From positions 1 to 33,688 of the forward strand of contig JABYQR010000442.1 in NCBI GenBank assembly GCA_022592445.1: a stretch of DNA of 33,688 bases. The letters run 5' to 3'. The position numbers were made by a program, and so were the translations under genes. Within the stretch, counting starts at the first letter, position 1. Every line of letters begins with the position of its first letter. The notes below the pieces were generated by a model. That model worked only from the letters and a program-made list of their open reading frames with translations, was not told where the DNA came from and did no database searches. This DNA is from Cytidiella melzeri. Taxonomy: Eukaryota > Basidiomycota > Agaricomycetes > Polyporales > Irpicaceae. Shown here piece by piece: positions 1 through 10,461 of the stretch.

Positions 1-59
1 CGGTTTGTCACGAACATGCACACTTTTTCCTTTCTGTTCCTTTTAAATTCCTTATCTTA

Positions 60-360
60 TCTTATCGATGGTACATAGCTACTGCATTTGATCAAGTGCA
101 TGTGACAGACTGGTCACATGATCATAGAAGGTGCTGGAACATTGTGGAACATTGTAGAACATCACACCATAGCACACCATACGTTCCCATGGCAGTGTTA
201 GAAGTACAGACCCGGTACCAGGGGTCCTTTTCTGAGATGTATATAAACCCACCTTGTAGCTCCCTAAAGACCTCAGATTCTACCTCCTGGTCTTTAGGTG
301 ATGTCCACCTTGTACTAGGTCTATCACTGTACTAATATATCCTGGTCTTTAGCTCACTGT
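60..360. repeat. LTR-like or transposon-derived non-coding stretch
   Basis: No convincing reading frame. The stretch holds a perfect 8-bp inverted repeat (CATGTGAC at 99-106, GTCACATG at 113-120), two adjacent copies of GGAACATTGT (136-155), a TATATAAA box near 239, and a 10-bp inverted repeat CCTAAAGACC (263-272) / GGTCTTTAGG (289-298). A further direct copy of CCTGGTCTTTAG lies at 341-352 (first copy 286-297). A TATA box inside a repeat-rich block just before a transposase remnant suggests an LTR or other transposon flank. It shows no obvious long match to the LTR at the right end of the window, so the family is not identified. Confidence 0.3.
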
Positions 361-543
361 TAGCTGCTCCCTCGTCGTTGTCTCTCTCTCCTTCCTCATC
401 ATTACCCCTGTCCTCATCGTCCACGCGAGTGCGCTTGTCGTTCCTCCCCCCCTTGTCGTCACTCCCTCGCTCTTCATAGAGATTGGTTGTGTTCCTGACA
501 CGGTTCTTCACAGCCACTATATTTCCCTGATAATCATCCCACA

Positions 544-1196
544 ATGCCCAGCTGGTTCAAGGGCACCGAGCAGATTCTTATGGAATGCCATCTATACCCC
601 GTATCTGGACTCAAAGCTGTTTGCTCCTCCAATGCTGGCGGATGCAGAAAGGACGCAACTGACTGCTGCTGTCGGCGTTTGATGTACAACCAGCCGGACT
701 TCATCGTGCAGAAGTCTCATCTCAAGGAGTACATTGAAAGCCGTGGTCATCTTTGTGACTTCTACCCAAAGTATCACTGTGAGCTTAACTTCATCGAGCA
801 ATACTGGGGCCGAGCAAAACTGCTTTACCGTGTCACTCCACAAACGAGCAGTATTGATGACATGGAGAAGAATGTTCTTTCATGCCTTGATAATGTTGAT
901 CTAACTTTAATCAAGCGGTAAGCTCTGATTTACTTGTTGACGTGTTTATACTCGCACAGCCCTATATCAGGTATGCTAACCACTCAGCTCGCTTCATTCA
1001 TGCATATTGCGAGGGCCTGACAGGCCCCGAGGCTGCCTGGGCTAATCGGTGTTACCATAGTCATTGGACTCTCCCCGCCAGTTGGATTGAAAAAGCTAAA
1101 TCGGCATTTCTCAGTAATCTACATGTAATCCAGCTGCCTATATGCTCGACAGTGTTTACCTCATACCTTTCTGAGATATGCATAACTACTTCATAG
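544..1196 (+). pseudogene. C-terminal remnant of a DDE-type transposase
   Basis: Two blocks join in frame across a clean 53-nt intron (exons 544-917 and 971-1196, donor GTAAGC, acceptor CAG). The translation carries CCCRRL, QPDF, SRGHLCDFYPKYHCELNFIE-type motifs, then after the intron RYANHSARFIHAY and GLTGPEAAWANR. These are the C-terminal signature of a transposase-like family very common in basidiomycete genomes; the Glu in NFIEQYWG is the likely last acidic residue of a DDE triad. The N-terminal catalytic Asp residues are missing, and after LPASW the reading drifts from what I remember of the family. I read it as a decayed copy; an ATG-started short protein of about 199 residues is formally possible. 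Confidence 0.7.
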
Positions 1197-2450
1197 GCCA
1201 AAAAGTTGCTCTCGACACCTATGTAGATGTCTCAGCAGCGCATTACACAGCCAATTGCAATAGGACAGTTGCCATATTGAGTAATTAGCAAATGCGCTCG
1301 CAAAAAGCGCCAGGAAACAATGACACAATGAAAAGGCGTAAACTGGTGATCTGTGACTTACAGGTTTTGATGACGTCACACCGGGTTGAAAGGTCAATAT
1401 TCAGCGCAATGTCACGTCACGTCACGTGTGATGTCACGCTTACATAAAGCGGCCCTATCTGCGTGTTGTCTGTCTTATATACATGCTGGGGCTGTGTACA
1501 AGCAGAGGCAAATAATGATATCAATCAAGGAATGTAAAACAGAAATGAGGGTACCCAGAGTACCGGTATGTATGATGGACATGGCTATGCTCATACATGA
1601 TGGATGTAGCTATGCTCAACAGCCGGAGATAATCCGCGCGTGATTGATGGGAGATGATGGTGAGCGCGAGGGCGGGAGCACGATGGCCAGGGGATCTTAG
1701 ATATTTGAGTTAATTCTTGAAGGGTTTATCGAAGGGTGAGAGAAAAGCCCAGATCCCCCGCCGATTAGGGGCCGCACTGGTCGTTATGATGGCTTCTCAT
1801 GAGCCCGTTATTGCGGGACAGATAGGTGAGTTCCGCTGCTTCGCATTTGTATTCTATCCGTGCGCTACTCGATTATGTCTTACATCCAGGAAACAACATC
1901 TTTGATCAGGCTTGGAAACGTTTCGGTCTCGTTGTCTACTGAGAACACCGAGAATCAAATCTTTCACGTCTGGTGAGTTTGAGCGTATGTAGGGCCACGC
2001 AGAATACCTCTGGACGGTGCTTGGAGGTGGCTGGCGGGCTCTGAGATATATGTTTTGTTGCTGAAGGAGAAGTCAGTAGACAAATGAGTGCCAACTTGAA
2101 TACGCGGGTGGCCGTACCTCGCTGATGTCCCACACTGGCAGTAGGCACTGTACCCGAAGCGTACTCAGGGACGATAGACCCACATTTGACGAGCAGGAAC
2201 GCGTCTCAGCACTGCCAAGACCAAGGCCACACAAACACCAGGAGACTCTCATAAATATCGACTAGCACACTACGCCAATTCCCTACAACTCTGAGAGTCT
2301 CCGTCAGCGCTGGTTGGTGAGTACCTTACCCACTGCTCCGTAATACTGGAAGCTGCTTCTGACCACCAAGTTACGGCAGCTGACCTTTTTCTCTTACTTT
2401 CCCTGCCATTTCGCAATCGCCTTTCTGCCCAACATCTTCGTTCTCCACCC
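1197..2450. other. Gene-free stretch, 1.25 kb
   Basis: No reading frame here looks coding. There is a CRE-like palindrome TGACGTCA near 1371, a run of overlapping CACGTCACGTCACGTG near 1417-1432, and an imperfect 25-bp tandem duplication (1572-1596 and 1597-1621, both starting ATGATGGA). The right end probably includes the promoter of the gene starting at 2451; an ATAAATA element lies near 2252. Confidence 0.4.
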
Positions 2451-3010
2451 ATGCGCTTCTCCGCCATCGTCGCTCTCATTTTCGTCGCCACCGCCTCCCT
2501 CGCGCTGTCTGCGCCTATCCCCCGTAACGTCAACCCCGACCCAAACATGTCAGTCCCGCATAGCGGCCCACCCGGCAACGTGGCGAGCATCACCCCCATA
2601 TTATCCGACACAGGCCTCATACGCAAGCGCGAACACCCCCCAATACTTGCTGGTACGGAATCTGCCACCAAGTGAGCCCAAATCTCTCCAACAAAATATT
2701 CGCAGACATCCTCAAGGTTTGTTTATCCAGCTCCCGCCCTACCACTGAGAGTGTTTCTCATCCTCTGCGCACCCGCCACAGTCCCCTCTTGGGCTCGGAC
2801 GTTGATCATGTCCTGGACGAGAGAGATGTCGACGATCTCAAAGAGATGACTGCGCGTTCCTCGGGCCTTCGGAGAGACAACAGTCTCGTGGCTCGTGAAG
2901 TGGATGGACGTTTGATTTTGGCCGGTTTAGTTGCTCTCTGGATCGGCGCTACAGCTAGTGCTGGGGTACTTTACAAACATTACCACAACAAAGACCACAA
3001 AGACAAATAG
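2451..3010 (+). CDS. Small secreted or single-pass membrane protein
   Basis: Two exons, 2451-2671 and 2731-3010, joined over a 59-nt GTGAGC...CAG intron that keeps the frame (501 nt, 166 residues). The first 20 or so residues form a classic signal peptide (MRFSAIVALIFVATASLALS, with SAP cleavage context). Near residue 58 there is a dibasic RKRE site that a Kex2-type protease could cut. The C-terminal part has a hydrophobic segment (LILAGLVALWIGATASAGV) followed by a short, Lys/His-rich tail, so the protein may be a type I membrane protein with a tiny cytoplasmic tail. No domain recognised and no function assigned. The gene stands alone, with transposon-derived DNA upstream and QCR6 downstream. 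Confidence 0.6.
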
Positions 3011-3834
3011 GTCCTGGGCTGGAGACAGGCGGAATTGAGCGTCGAGGTGGTGGATGTTTGTTGAGTAGTATACGTATACTGACCCTGTGCATATTTATGA
3101 CATTTATTTATCGCTGCCGATGTTGACGTTGCCCGAGTTAACATTACGTTCGGCACCCCGAGCCATATTCTTCCTTACGGCGAGAGGTCTCAGCTCGGCT
3201 TTTCTCCGGCACTGGGGACAGCGACTCTGCAGCTAGCTCTGAAATTGCTTCGTACTCGTCTTCAAGTATATGAGCAAAAGTACTTGTATGCAGTTAACAG
3301 TAAAACGTACGGTAGTATGATCGAGAGCCTACGGCGTGAAATCATTGTATGGGGTGAGGGCGTAAGGCGAGCAACGAGCACTACTACACAAACAGCGGGC
3401 CTGTACGGTCATGATAAAGAGCAGGGTGATTGAGATAAATCATAGTACTGATGCATGCTGATCATCGGTGTCGCTTGAGGCCATTGCGTCTGGAGAATTG
3501 AGGGCTTTCTTGGCACTGCCGTCTGCACTGCTCTTGGGCTTTGGGATAGAGCTATCAGGTACTGGAGATTCGTGGAGAAGGTAGACCCTGCTGAGCGACC
3601 GTGAAGTTGCGTACGGGCGAGCTTAGAGCTTGGGCTTGAACTTGCCTGAGAGCTGCCGTGAATGACAACGGTAGATGAGGAATTGGAAGTGTATAATACT
3701 GTAACCACTAAATATAACCAGCAATGATGTCAACGCATACTGCGTAACAGCCAGCGTGACAGTGAGCGACGCGTTACTGCTTGATATGTGACATTCTGAA
3801 GCCGGCGAGTCCCGTCTTGACCTTTACAACAACC
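3011..3834. other. Intergenic stretch, 0.8 kb
   Basis: Probably the 3' UTR of the preceding gene and the promoter of QCR6. A 99-codon Ser-rich frame on the minus strand (3409-3708) lacks any recognisable motif and I do not call it a gene. Confidence 0.35.
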
Positions 3835-4505
3835 ATGTCACTGTCGTCGTTCTTCACCTCGTTCACCTCGACGGTATACGCGGACGCTCCTGCGGAGAAG
3901 GAAGAGTCCAAAGAGCCCGCGCAGGAGGAACAGGAGGCATCTGAGCCCGAAGCCGCAAAGGAGGGGGAGGGTGAGGAGGAGGAAGAAGAAGAGGAAGAGG
4001 AACCCGAGGACGTGCGTTGCACCAACGTCTTTGACTTCAGCACGGCAATTTACAGTTTGCACAGGTTTTGCCAGCATTACAGGAAGAATGCAAGGAGTCT
4101 GCTGCTTGCGCTGCCGCCTCGAAGCACTTTGCTCATTGCCAGGAGAAGGTGAGCGCAGGTGAGGGCTTCCATGGGGAGAACTGTATCGAGGAATTGTACG
4201 TTGTTGGTTTTGTCTCTCATAAGTTGTGTACTGACGATACCGTTGTAGCTGTATGTGTCTCGTTGGTTCGTCATTAGCTGTTTGCTAACTTGTTCACGTC
4301 GCGTGACATGTGTCACATAGACCAGTAAGTTTGCACTCGTATTGCTCGTGATATAGACATGAAGTTGAATGGGACATATTAATCTGAACAGTATGATGCA
4401 CTGCGTCGACGTACGTTTCTTTTGCTGTTTTGTGCGACTACAACGCTGACAGCGAGCTCACCACAGAACTGCGTTGCACCAAAACTGTTCGCGCAGCTAA
4501 AGTAA
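3835..4505 (+). CDS. QCR6: Cytochrome b-c1 complex subunit 6 (acidic hinge protein)
   Basis: Subunit of mitochondrial complex III on the intermembrane-space side, helping dock cytochrome c1. Exon 1 (3835-4011) encodes MSLSSFFTSF and the typical Glu-rich acidic stretch ending EPED; exon 2 (4065-4195) gives VLPALQEECKESAACAAASK, HFAHCQEKV and GENCIEE; later exons give MMHCVD (4392-4410) and NCVAPKLFAQLK-stop (4467-4505). The paired Cys residues (C..C and HC..C) match the two disulfides of the family. Introns 4012-4064, 4196-4248 and 4411-4466 are clear. Between 4249 and 4391 the structure is unsure. An in-frame path uses exon 4249-4256 plus a 4-nt micro-exon 4321-4324 (126 codons including stop). 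Skipping the micro-exon with exon 4249-4254 is also in frame but loses the conserved His before MMHC. Start chosen at the first in-frame ATG. Family assignment is firm; the exon map in the middle is not. Confidence 0.88.
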
Positions 4506-5185
4506 GCAGCATCTGAATGGGAGGGTCTTGAGTGCGTTGTTTATTCGCTGTGGCTTTATCTCGACTTATGCGTTGTTAGGTGTGCTCATGTTTGGAATGG
4601 TGAATATGAGCACCAGGAACTCTCGCTTGCTCCTAGAATACCTCGACTTTTACTACCTCGTACAAAGGACGCGTATAATAGTGTCTTTACAATAGATGCC
4701 TGTCGAAGACGTTGTGCGCTGCGAACACGTGAAGACAGCCAGTCCTCAATCTTCTGACTTGGAAAGTTCAGCTGCCACGGGCGCATTACATGGTGCGATA
4801 TGGTCAGACCAAGGGAAGAAGCACGTGCATTGTGGTGTCAGAACTTTTAACGAGGTTAACTTGACAAAGGTCTCCGTGATGTGCATACTCTCTACTCTTT
4901 CCTCGTCGCCAACATCGCAATACTGCGTTTGTGCACATAATATTGCACGCTGAGTGGTATTTCACACGGTACGGGCCACCACACGCTTCAGATTGTCGTC
5001 GAGAGCATGTGCTCCCTGCGGTCGGCCCCAGTGAGCACATCCTCCCACCCCGAAGTTGTCCTTCACCAGTCATGCATAGGGTCATGAGTTGCTGATGATC
5101 AAGCCGAGGAAGAGAACATCCTGACGCCGCGCAGACACGTTCGTTCACCAGTACAACAGCTGTTCAAAGTATAAGTACATAGCTC
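4506..5185. other. Intergenic stretch, 0.7 kb
   Basis: Presumed 3' UTR of QCR6 and promoter of the phosphatase gene. Frames of 66-114 codons on both strands have no recognisable motifs. Confidence 0.4.
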
Positions 5186-7119
5186 ATGGCCTCCACTCTA
5201 CCCACCCTCGAACACGCCGCAGACATGTTCAACAGGATAAAGTCGACGCTCTCCTCGAGCTCTGTACTGCCGATGTTTGTAGCTGCAGCAGTGGGAGCGA
5301 CTGCACCGAGCTCCGTCAACAACTCTGGCCTTGCATCGGCGAACGGTGTGTACAGTGGCTCTCAAACGCCTTCGTCTCTCGCCTGGAACACGTACAATTA
5401 CTGCAACGCACCCCACGTCGTACCCGCACACTACACTTTGCCCTCTGCCAAAGGTGCAAAGCTGGTGTACATGAACACGGTGATACGGCACCACAAGGTT
5501 CGTTTCCCCGTTGTAGCGTCCCCTCAGGAACTTTTTTAATCGGTTTCGATCTGTGGATTTTGAATGTAGCGAACACCGGACAACCTGTACCCACAGGAAA
5601 ACATGTTGAACACCCCGTGGGACTGTTCCGACTTTGAACAGTTCAACAACGGAGGTCCGGGTGGATCTCAAGTCTTTCACAAGACAGAGGTACCGTCCTG
5701 GCATCCGTTTCTGTCCACTTTTTGGAACGGGACGTGCGACGAAGGTCAGCTTACCCGAGGTGGTCTCGACGATGCTGTCAAGCACGGCCAGGTAAAATTC
5801 AAAAATCGTTGTTCGTGCACACTGTGTTTTGACCACTTATACTTGACTCGCAAGGATTATTGGTCCGTATACTCCAAAGAACTAGGTCTCCTCCAATCCG
5901 TCAACGAAAACGACATCTTTGTGCGTACGTCCGTCGAGACGCGGACGATGCAAGTCGCGAGCGGCCTTCTCGCCGGCTTTGACCCGTCGTTTGCGACAAA
6001 GACGTTCCCCGTCACCACACAGCCGTCACCAGTGCGCGTCCAAAGCTCCCAAAAAAACCATGACAATGCTGTGTGAAGTACTGATTCGGGAATTAATTAG
6101 ATCGACTCGATCCCTCCCAACTATCCTTGCAACACCGCGAACAACGTCAGGAACGCGTACCAGTCTGTCCCGGCGTGGACAGACCACTTGCAAGCCAACG
6201 CGGACCTCAAAGCTCGGTTGGACAGTATGCTCGGTACAGCAGGGTTGGCAGATTGGGCTTCTTGGTGTGAGCACTCCAGCTTCATTAGTTGTTTCTTTCT
6301 CTACGCGTTCTGATTGTCTTTTTTTTTTGTTGGGGGGATTAAAGATGACCACTTTTTCGATACGTTCACGTCCCGGACGTGCAACGGCCACTCTCTCCCT
6401 TGCAACGCCACCGGCGCGTGCGTGTCAGAGGCAGACGCGCTCAAGGTGTTTTCTATCGGTGACTTTGAGTACAAGTAGGTGTTGCTTCCCAAAACCCAAA
6501 AATCCTTTTTTTTTGTTTTTCTCTCAATAGCCTGACACATACCTGCTTAGCTACATCTGGAACACAGCAGTGAACTCCACCGTATACAACCAACTCACCT
6601 TTGGTAAACCCACTTCATTTTTGAAATAAAAAAAAGTCTCCATCATGATGAAAGTTCAAAACGCTGACTTTCCCTCTCTCTCTCTCTCTTCCCCACAATA
6701 CCTAGGTGTATTCCTCCAAGAACTCTCCCAAAACTTTGAGCTCTTCAAATCAGGCAAAGAGCCGTTCAAACTCCGTTTTTTTGTCGGGCACGACGGGACC
6801 ATGGTTCGGCTCGCGTCTGCGCTCGGGTTCGGGAAGGTCAAGCCGTTGCGGTGGCCTGCGCTAGGGTCGGAAATCAACATGGAGGTACGCAACCCTGTTC
6901 GAGAAAAACAAAAAAGAATTGTGCCGAATACTTATGTTTTTTATCTCTTTTCTTTGGTGTCAGGTGTGGAAGGTCGATGGAGAACAAGAACAATATTTTG
7001 TGAGAGTGGTCCATGAGGGTACGGTCGTACCGACGTTTGAGTGGATGCCCCTGGACGACTTTATCGCGCTCGTCAACGCTCAGATTATACCCGACTTGTT
7101 TGCGCAGTGTAATCAGTAG
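5186..7119 (+). CDS. Histidine acid phosphatase (phosphoglycerate mutase-like, phytase/MINPP group)
   Basis: Hydrolyses phosphomonoesters, possibly inositol phosphates, through a phosphohistidine. Eight exons: 5186-5497, 5570-5791, 5855-6031, 6101-6266, 6345-6474, 6551-6603, 6706-6884, 6964-7119 (1395 nt, 464 residues). The catalytic motif spans the first intron and reads VIRHHKRTPDN (about residues 101-111), a variant of RHGxRxP with His in place of Gly. The distal catalytic pair is in FVGHDGTMVRLASALG (exon 7). Cys-rich spacing (YPCN, SRTCNGHSLPCNATGAC) and an N-glycosylation-type NAT/NST suggest secretion. An ATG at 5225 would start a better signal peptide (MFNRIK, then VLPMFVAAAVGATA) than the upstream ATG used here. 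Introns 2 and 4 end in AAG. It converges on the F-box gene, 401 bp away. Confidence 0.85.
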
Positions 7120-7520
7120 TAGTAGTTTTTCTGTTTTGAAGTCGCGCGGTGGTTGGGAACTCGAACGCAAGTTGTATGTAGTAACAGTGCTAACGAGTAC
7201 TTGTATATTTTTTTCGTACATGACTGCCTTACTTGAGCGTGGTGACGCACAGATACTACAAGCATGGGATATGACGCAGCCAAAGAGTTGTCCGTGACGA
7301 AGAGCTGGCAACCGCAGGAAGAGAAGAAAAAAAGAACACGCCCCCCTCCTTTGGTGGTGAACCAAAGTAGAGTGAGTAGGTACTACATACAAAGACCAGT
7401 TGAGATACAAAGCAGAGCAGAGCAGAGCAAAACAGCACACACACACACACAGCATTCGTCACCACAAGAAAAACCAAACCAACAAATCAACAAGAGAGAC
7501 ACGCGAAAAAAAAAACAGAA
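7120..7520. other. Intergenic stretch between converging genes
   Basis: Shared 3' region of the phosphatase (+) and the F-box gene (-). Low-complexity A-rich and (AC)n tracts occur around 7436-7452 and 7505-7516. No gene seen. Confidence 0.4.
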
Positions 7521-9878
7521 TCAGAAAAACTGCGTCGGATCCCTCCACTCTGCATGTTCACACCCATACCACTCCAACCAATCCGTCGAATGGTACCTAA
7601 TCCTATCCTGCGGCCACTCCTCAATCTCCACCCCGCTGTTGTTGTTATTGTTGTTTGTTTTCGAGGAGGGGTGGTTGTTGTTGCGCCTCACCGAATAATA
7701 CCTGTCGTCCACCCTCGCGAGACAAACCATGGGGAACCCGTTCCGGATGACAGACGCGACGTCTTCGACTCTGAAAGAGGAGAGACCTATGAAGCGTAAA
7801 CCTGGAGGAAGACCCGCGCGGAGTTGCTATGAATGCCAGGGGTGGGTCAGTTAAGAGAGCGGATACAACAAGAAGAAGAAAAAGAAATGTGGGAAAAGAG
7901 AAGCCAAACAAAAAAAGAAAACAGAAAATAAGGAAAACTAACTGTGACAAAGTTGACAGGGTCGCCTGCGGCCAACGAATGAAGCGACAACGTCTTGACG
8001 CTCCTCGGGATAAGCCACGTCGCCACAGCCGCAGCGACGTCCTTCGGCAACGTCGCGTGCAAACTCTTCAACCCACTCAACGAAGGCAAAACCCCCCACA
8101 CCGTCGCGTCGTACCCCAACCTCCTCTGCGCCCACTCCGCACTCGGCACCGTCAACTGCAAACAATGCAAATGCGTCCTGTCGCGCAAAAACTCGGAAAT
8201 GGCAGGGAACAAATCAGGGTCGTTCGTGCATTGGTTGTGGAGTATGAACGCAAAGTGGCGGAGAAAGGGTAGGCCTTTGAGGTTCTCTCTGAATTGGGTG
8301 GAAGCTTGACATTCGAGGCTGCACCAGAGGCGCAAAGATTCGAGTTGGATCCCACTCCGGAGGATCTCGGAGATCCCTTGGGATTCTTGTCCGAACGCAC
8401 CGAAAAAATCGAGGTGGGTGAGGTTGCGGACGGCGATGTGTTCGGAGGGGTAAGACCAGGTTTGGTTGTGGAGGTGTATGGAGCGTAGGGAGGCTTTGTT
8501 TTGGTGTAGCAAGGCGTAGACGCGGTCGGGTGAGCCGCCGTCGGCGGAATATGTGAATTGGCTGATGTGTTTGAACTTTGGGAATCGGAGTTCCCCAGTG
8601 CCGTCGGTGGGACTGAGGACCAGGAGTGAGTTTCACACGTGATGGGATAAGGAAGAGGGTAAAGAGAACGTACACGATTGAGAGACCGTATAGGCGATGG
8701 TGGACGCTTTCGATGATACGTAGGAACGAAGAGATGTCTTTCCATCTCATGCTGCAATGTATGTTCCGCAGGTTCGTCAGTTTGGGTAACGCGTTTGCAA
8801 GTATACCTGGAGGCAAGTTCAGCAGAAAAACGCAGGGCCATACAACAATCATACTGCTTACCCGTCTGGAATGTCATGGGAAAGATATCCCTCCCGGGTA
8901 CAAAGATCCGCAACGTCTTTACGTGGAACGCAAACGAAGCATCCGTAATGATGCGTGTCAAGATGTCCGCGCTTCGCTGCGAATGTTGTCTGTCTGATGC
9001 TACACACACAAGAGAAAAACGGAAACCTGAGCTTCAAACTGTGGAGGGAAAACCTAGACGAGTATAACTCACTGAAATGCAAGTCGATTTGACTAAAGAG
9101 CAGCTGACTCGCTATGCGGGACAGGACATGGGGGATAGACAACAACGTCTTGAGGTCGCGTCGGGGCAAGAACAGCGCGATTTCCCGCCATATCTCTGTC
9201 GAGAATCCAGGAAGGCGGGTTGACTGTAGTAATGAACAGAGTGAAGGAACGTCAGAGGAACAGAACAGGAGGGGACTTATGCGACGACCGACCGACCGAA
9301 CACGAACCTTGTTGCGTAGTGCAGAACGACCCATGAGTGCTTTCGCTTCAGGGTGGTCAGGATCAGCTCTAAGTATGGTTTCCAAGTCTGAAAATAAAAT
9401 AAAAAAAACAGGGCGGCGGGGGGGTCAGCGAACAACAATCACATCTGGAACACGGCCTAGACGGAGTCCCGAACCTTGATTTGCGCTCGTGTGAAGGCTG
9501 GCGGCGAGCCTGGCCTTTGCACGGAGCAGGAGAGCCTTGTTCGTGAGCTCTAGAGAGAGCTTTGGAAGTCTCAAGCAGGACTCGACTGCGTTTTCGATGA
9601 GTGCCTTTGAGCTGATTAATGATTCCCGAGTCAATATTTTTTTTCCAATATCATGATCAATAGTAAAGAAAGAAAAAAGAAACGTCAGACGCCTGGGAGT
9701 TTGTGCTAACAAATAGTTGTGCCTTTTTGGTTTTGGGTCTATGGGATACTGACCGCTCTAGATGTAGATGATGCATGGCGTGTAACAGGACATCCACCTT
9801 GTGCGTGTCCGAGAGACCGTTGACGACATCGCGGACGCTTGCGTCGAGGATTTTGGGATTGAACACGCTCAGGCTCAT
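7521..9878 (-). CDS. TPR and F-box domain protein
   Basis: Likely substrate receptor for an SCF-type ubiquitin ligase. Eight exons on the minus strand: 9878-9754, 9611-9475, 9387-9308, 9223-9073, 8999-8862, 8806-8674, 8612-7943, 7826-7521 (1740 nt, 579 residues). All phases fit and donors are GT. The N-terminal part has two helix-turn-helix segments of TPR type (RLPKLS...LLLRAKARLAAS...ADPDHPEAKALMG). The F-box follows at about residues 118-150 (LPGFSTEIWREIALFLPRRD, then LKTLLSIPHVLSRIASQLL). After this comes a long C-terminal region with leucine-rich-like segments (LRNIHCSMRW, LTHLDFFGAF, LKSLHATLPK). This architecture is a large, expanded family in Agaricomycetes. The start is the first ATG of a coding-like block; an upstream exon within 9900-10330 cannot be excluded. 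Substrate unknown. Confidence 0.82.
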
Positions 9879-10461
9879 TGGGTTTGATGATTGCAATGGG
9901 TTGTTGGAAAGGAATGGCCCGGACGGATTGCACTTGCTTGCGAAGTTACCTAGTAGGAGTGCGTTACCACCAACTAGTTGTACCTATCAGCACTTCAAGC
10001 CCTTGCAGTTGGATGCTTTCAAGTTGACGCAGCCTGGCGAAAAGAAAAGGTAAAACTTGAGGAGTCCACCTGCGGTAATCGCCGAGCGCGAGCCGGTGCG
10101 GTTGCCGGCGAGATCTGCGGTTGCCTCTTTTTTGTTGTTGTTTGAGAGTTGCAATTTGAAGAGGATATCGAGGAACAGGAACGGGTTTGACGGTGGACTT
10201 GCAGTTTGGCGATGGTTTGAGGACAAGGTGAGTAGTCTGCTTCTGTCTGTTCCCAGGGCGAGAGATAAACATGAGCACTGTCGCCGGCCAATCTCCGACG
10301 GCATTCAAGTATACTCATTAGTGCAGTAGCCAATAAGGACGCGGGTACTCTCGTCATCCATGACTGCATGACGCCCGGACATCATGATACTCGCACGTTA
10401 CATTCGGCAATTAGAAAACAGCCTCGAGGTATGACAAACAGGGTACAAAACACAGTTCGAA
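9879..10461. other. Stretch between two F-box genes with a weak coding-like signal
   Basis: On the minus strand, 9987-10304 holds a frame with a non-random-looking segment (KLQLSNNNKKEATADLAGN), and an overlapping frame starts MSILECRRRLAGDSAHVYL. I could not join these into a convincing spliced gene. They could be an upstream exon of the TPR/F-box gene, a small gene, or chance. Confidence 0.2.

Noticed and set aside
3774..4077. Minus-strand Ser- or Leu-rich frames opposite QCR6 exon 1
   Set aside because: Produced by the antisense of the Glu-rich acidic stretch.
5198..5836. 212-codon open frame on the minus strand across the phosphatase
   Set aside because: Antisense shadow: it has no domain and overlaps exons whose spliced product has clear phosphatase motifs.
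8152..9009. 285-codon uninterrupted minus-strand frame
   Set aside because: Only its first part is a true exon (8999-8862); the rest reads through an intron and then runs out of frame with the F-box protein.
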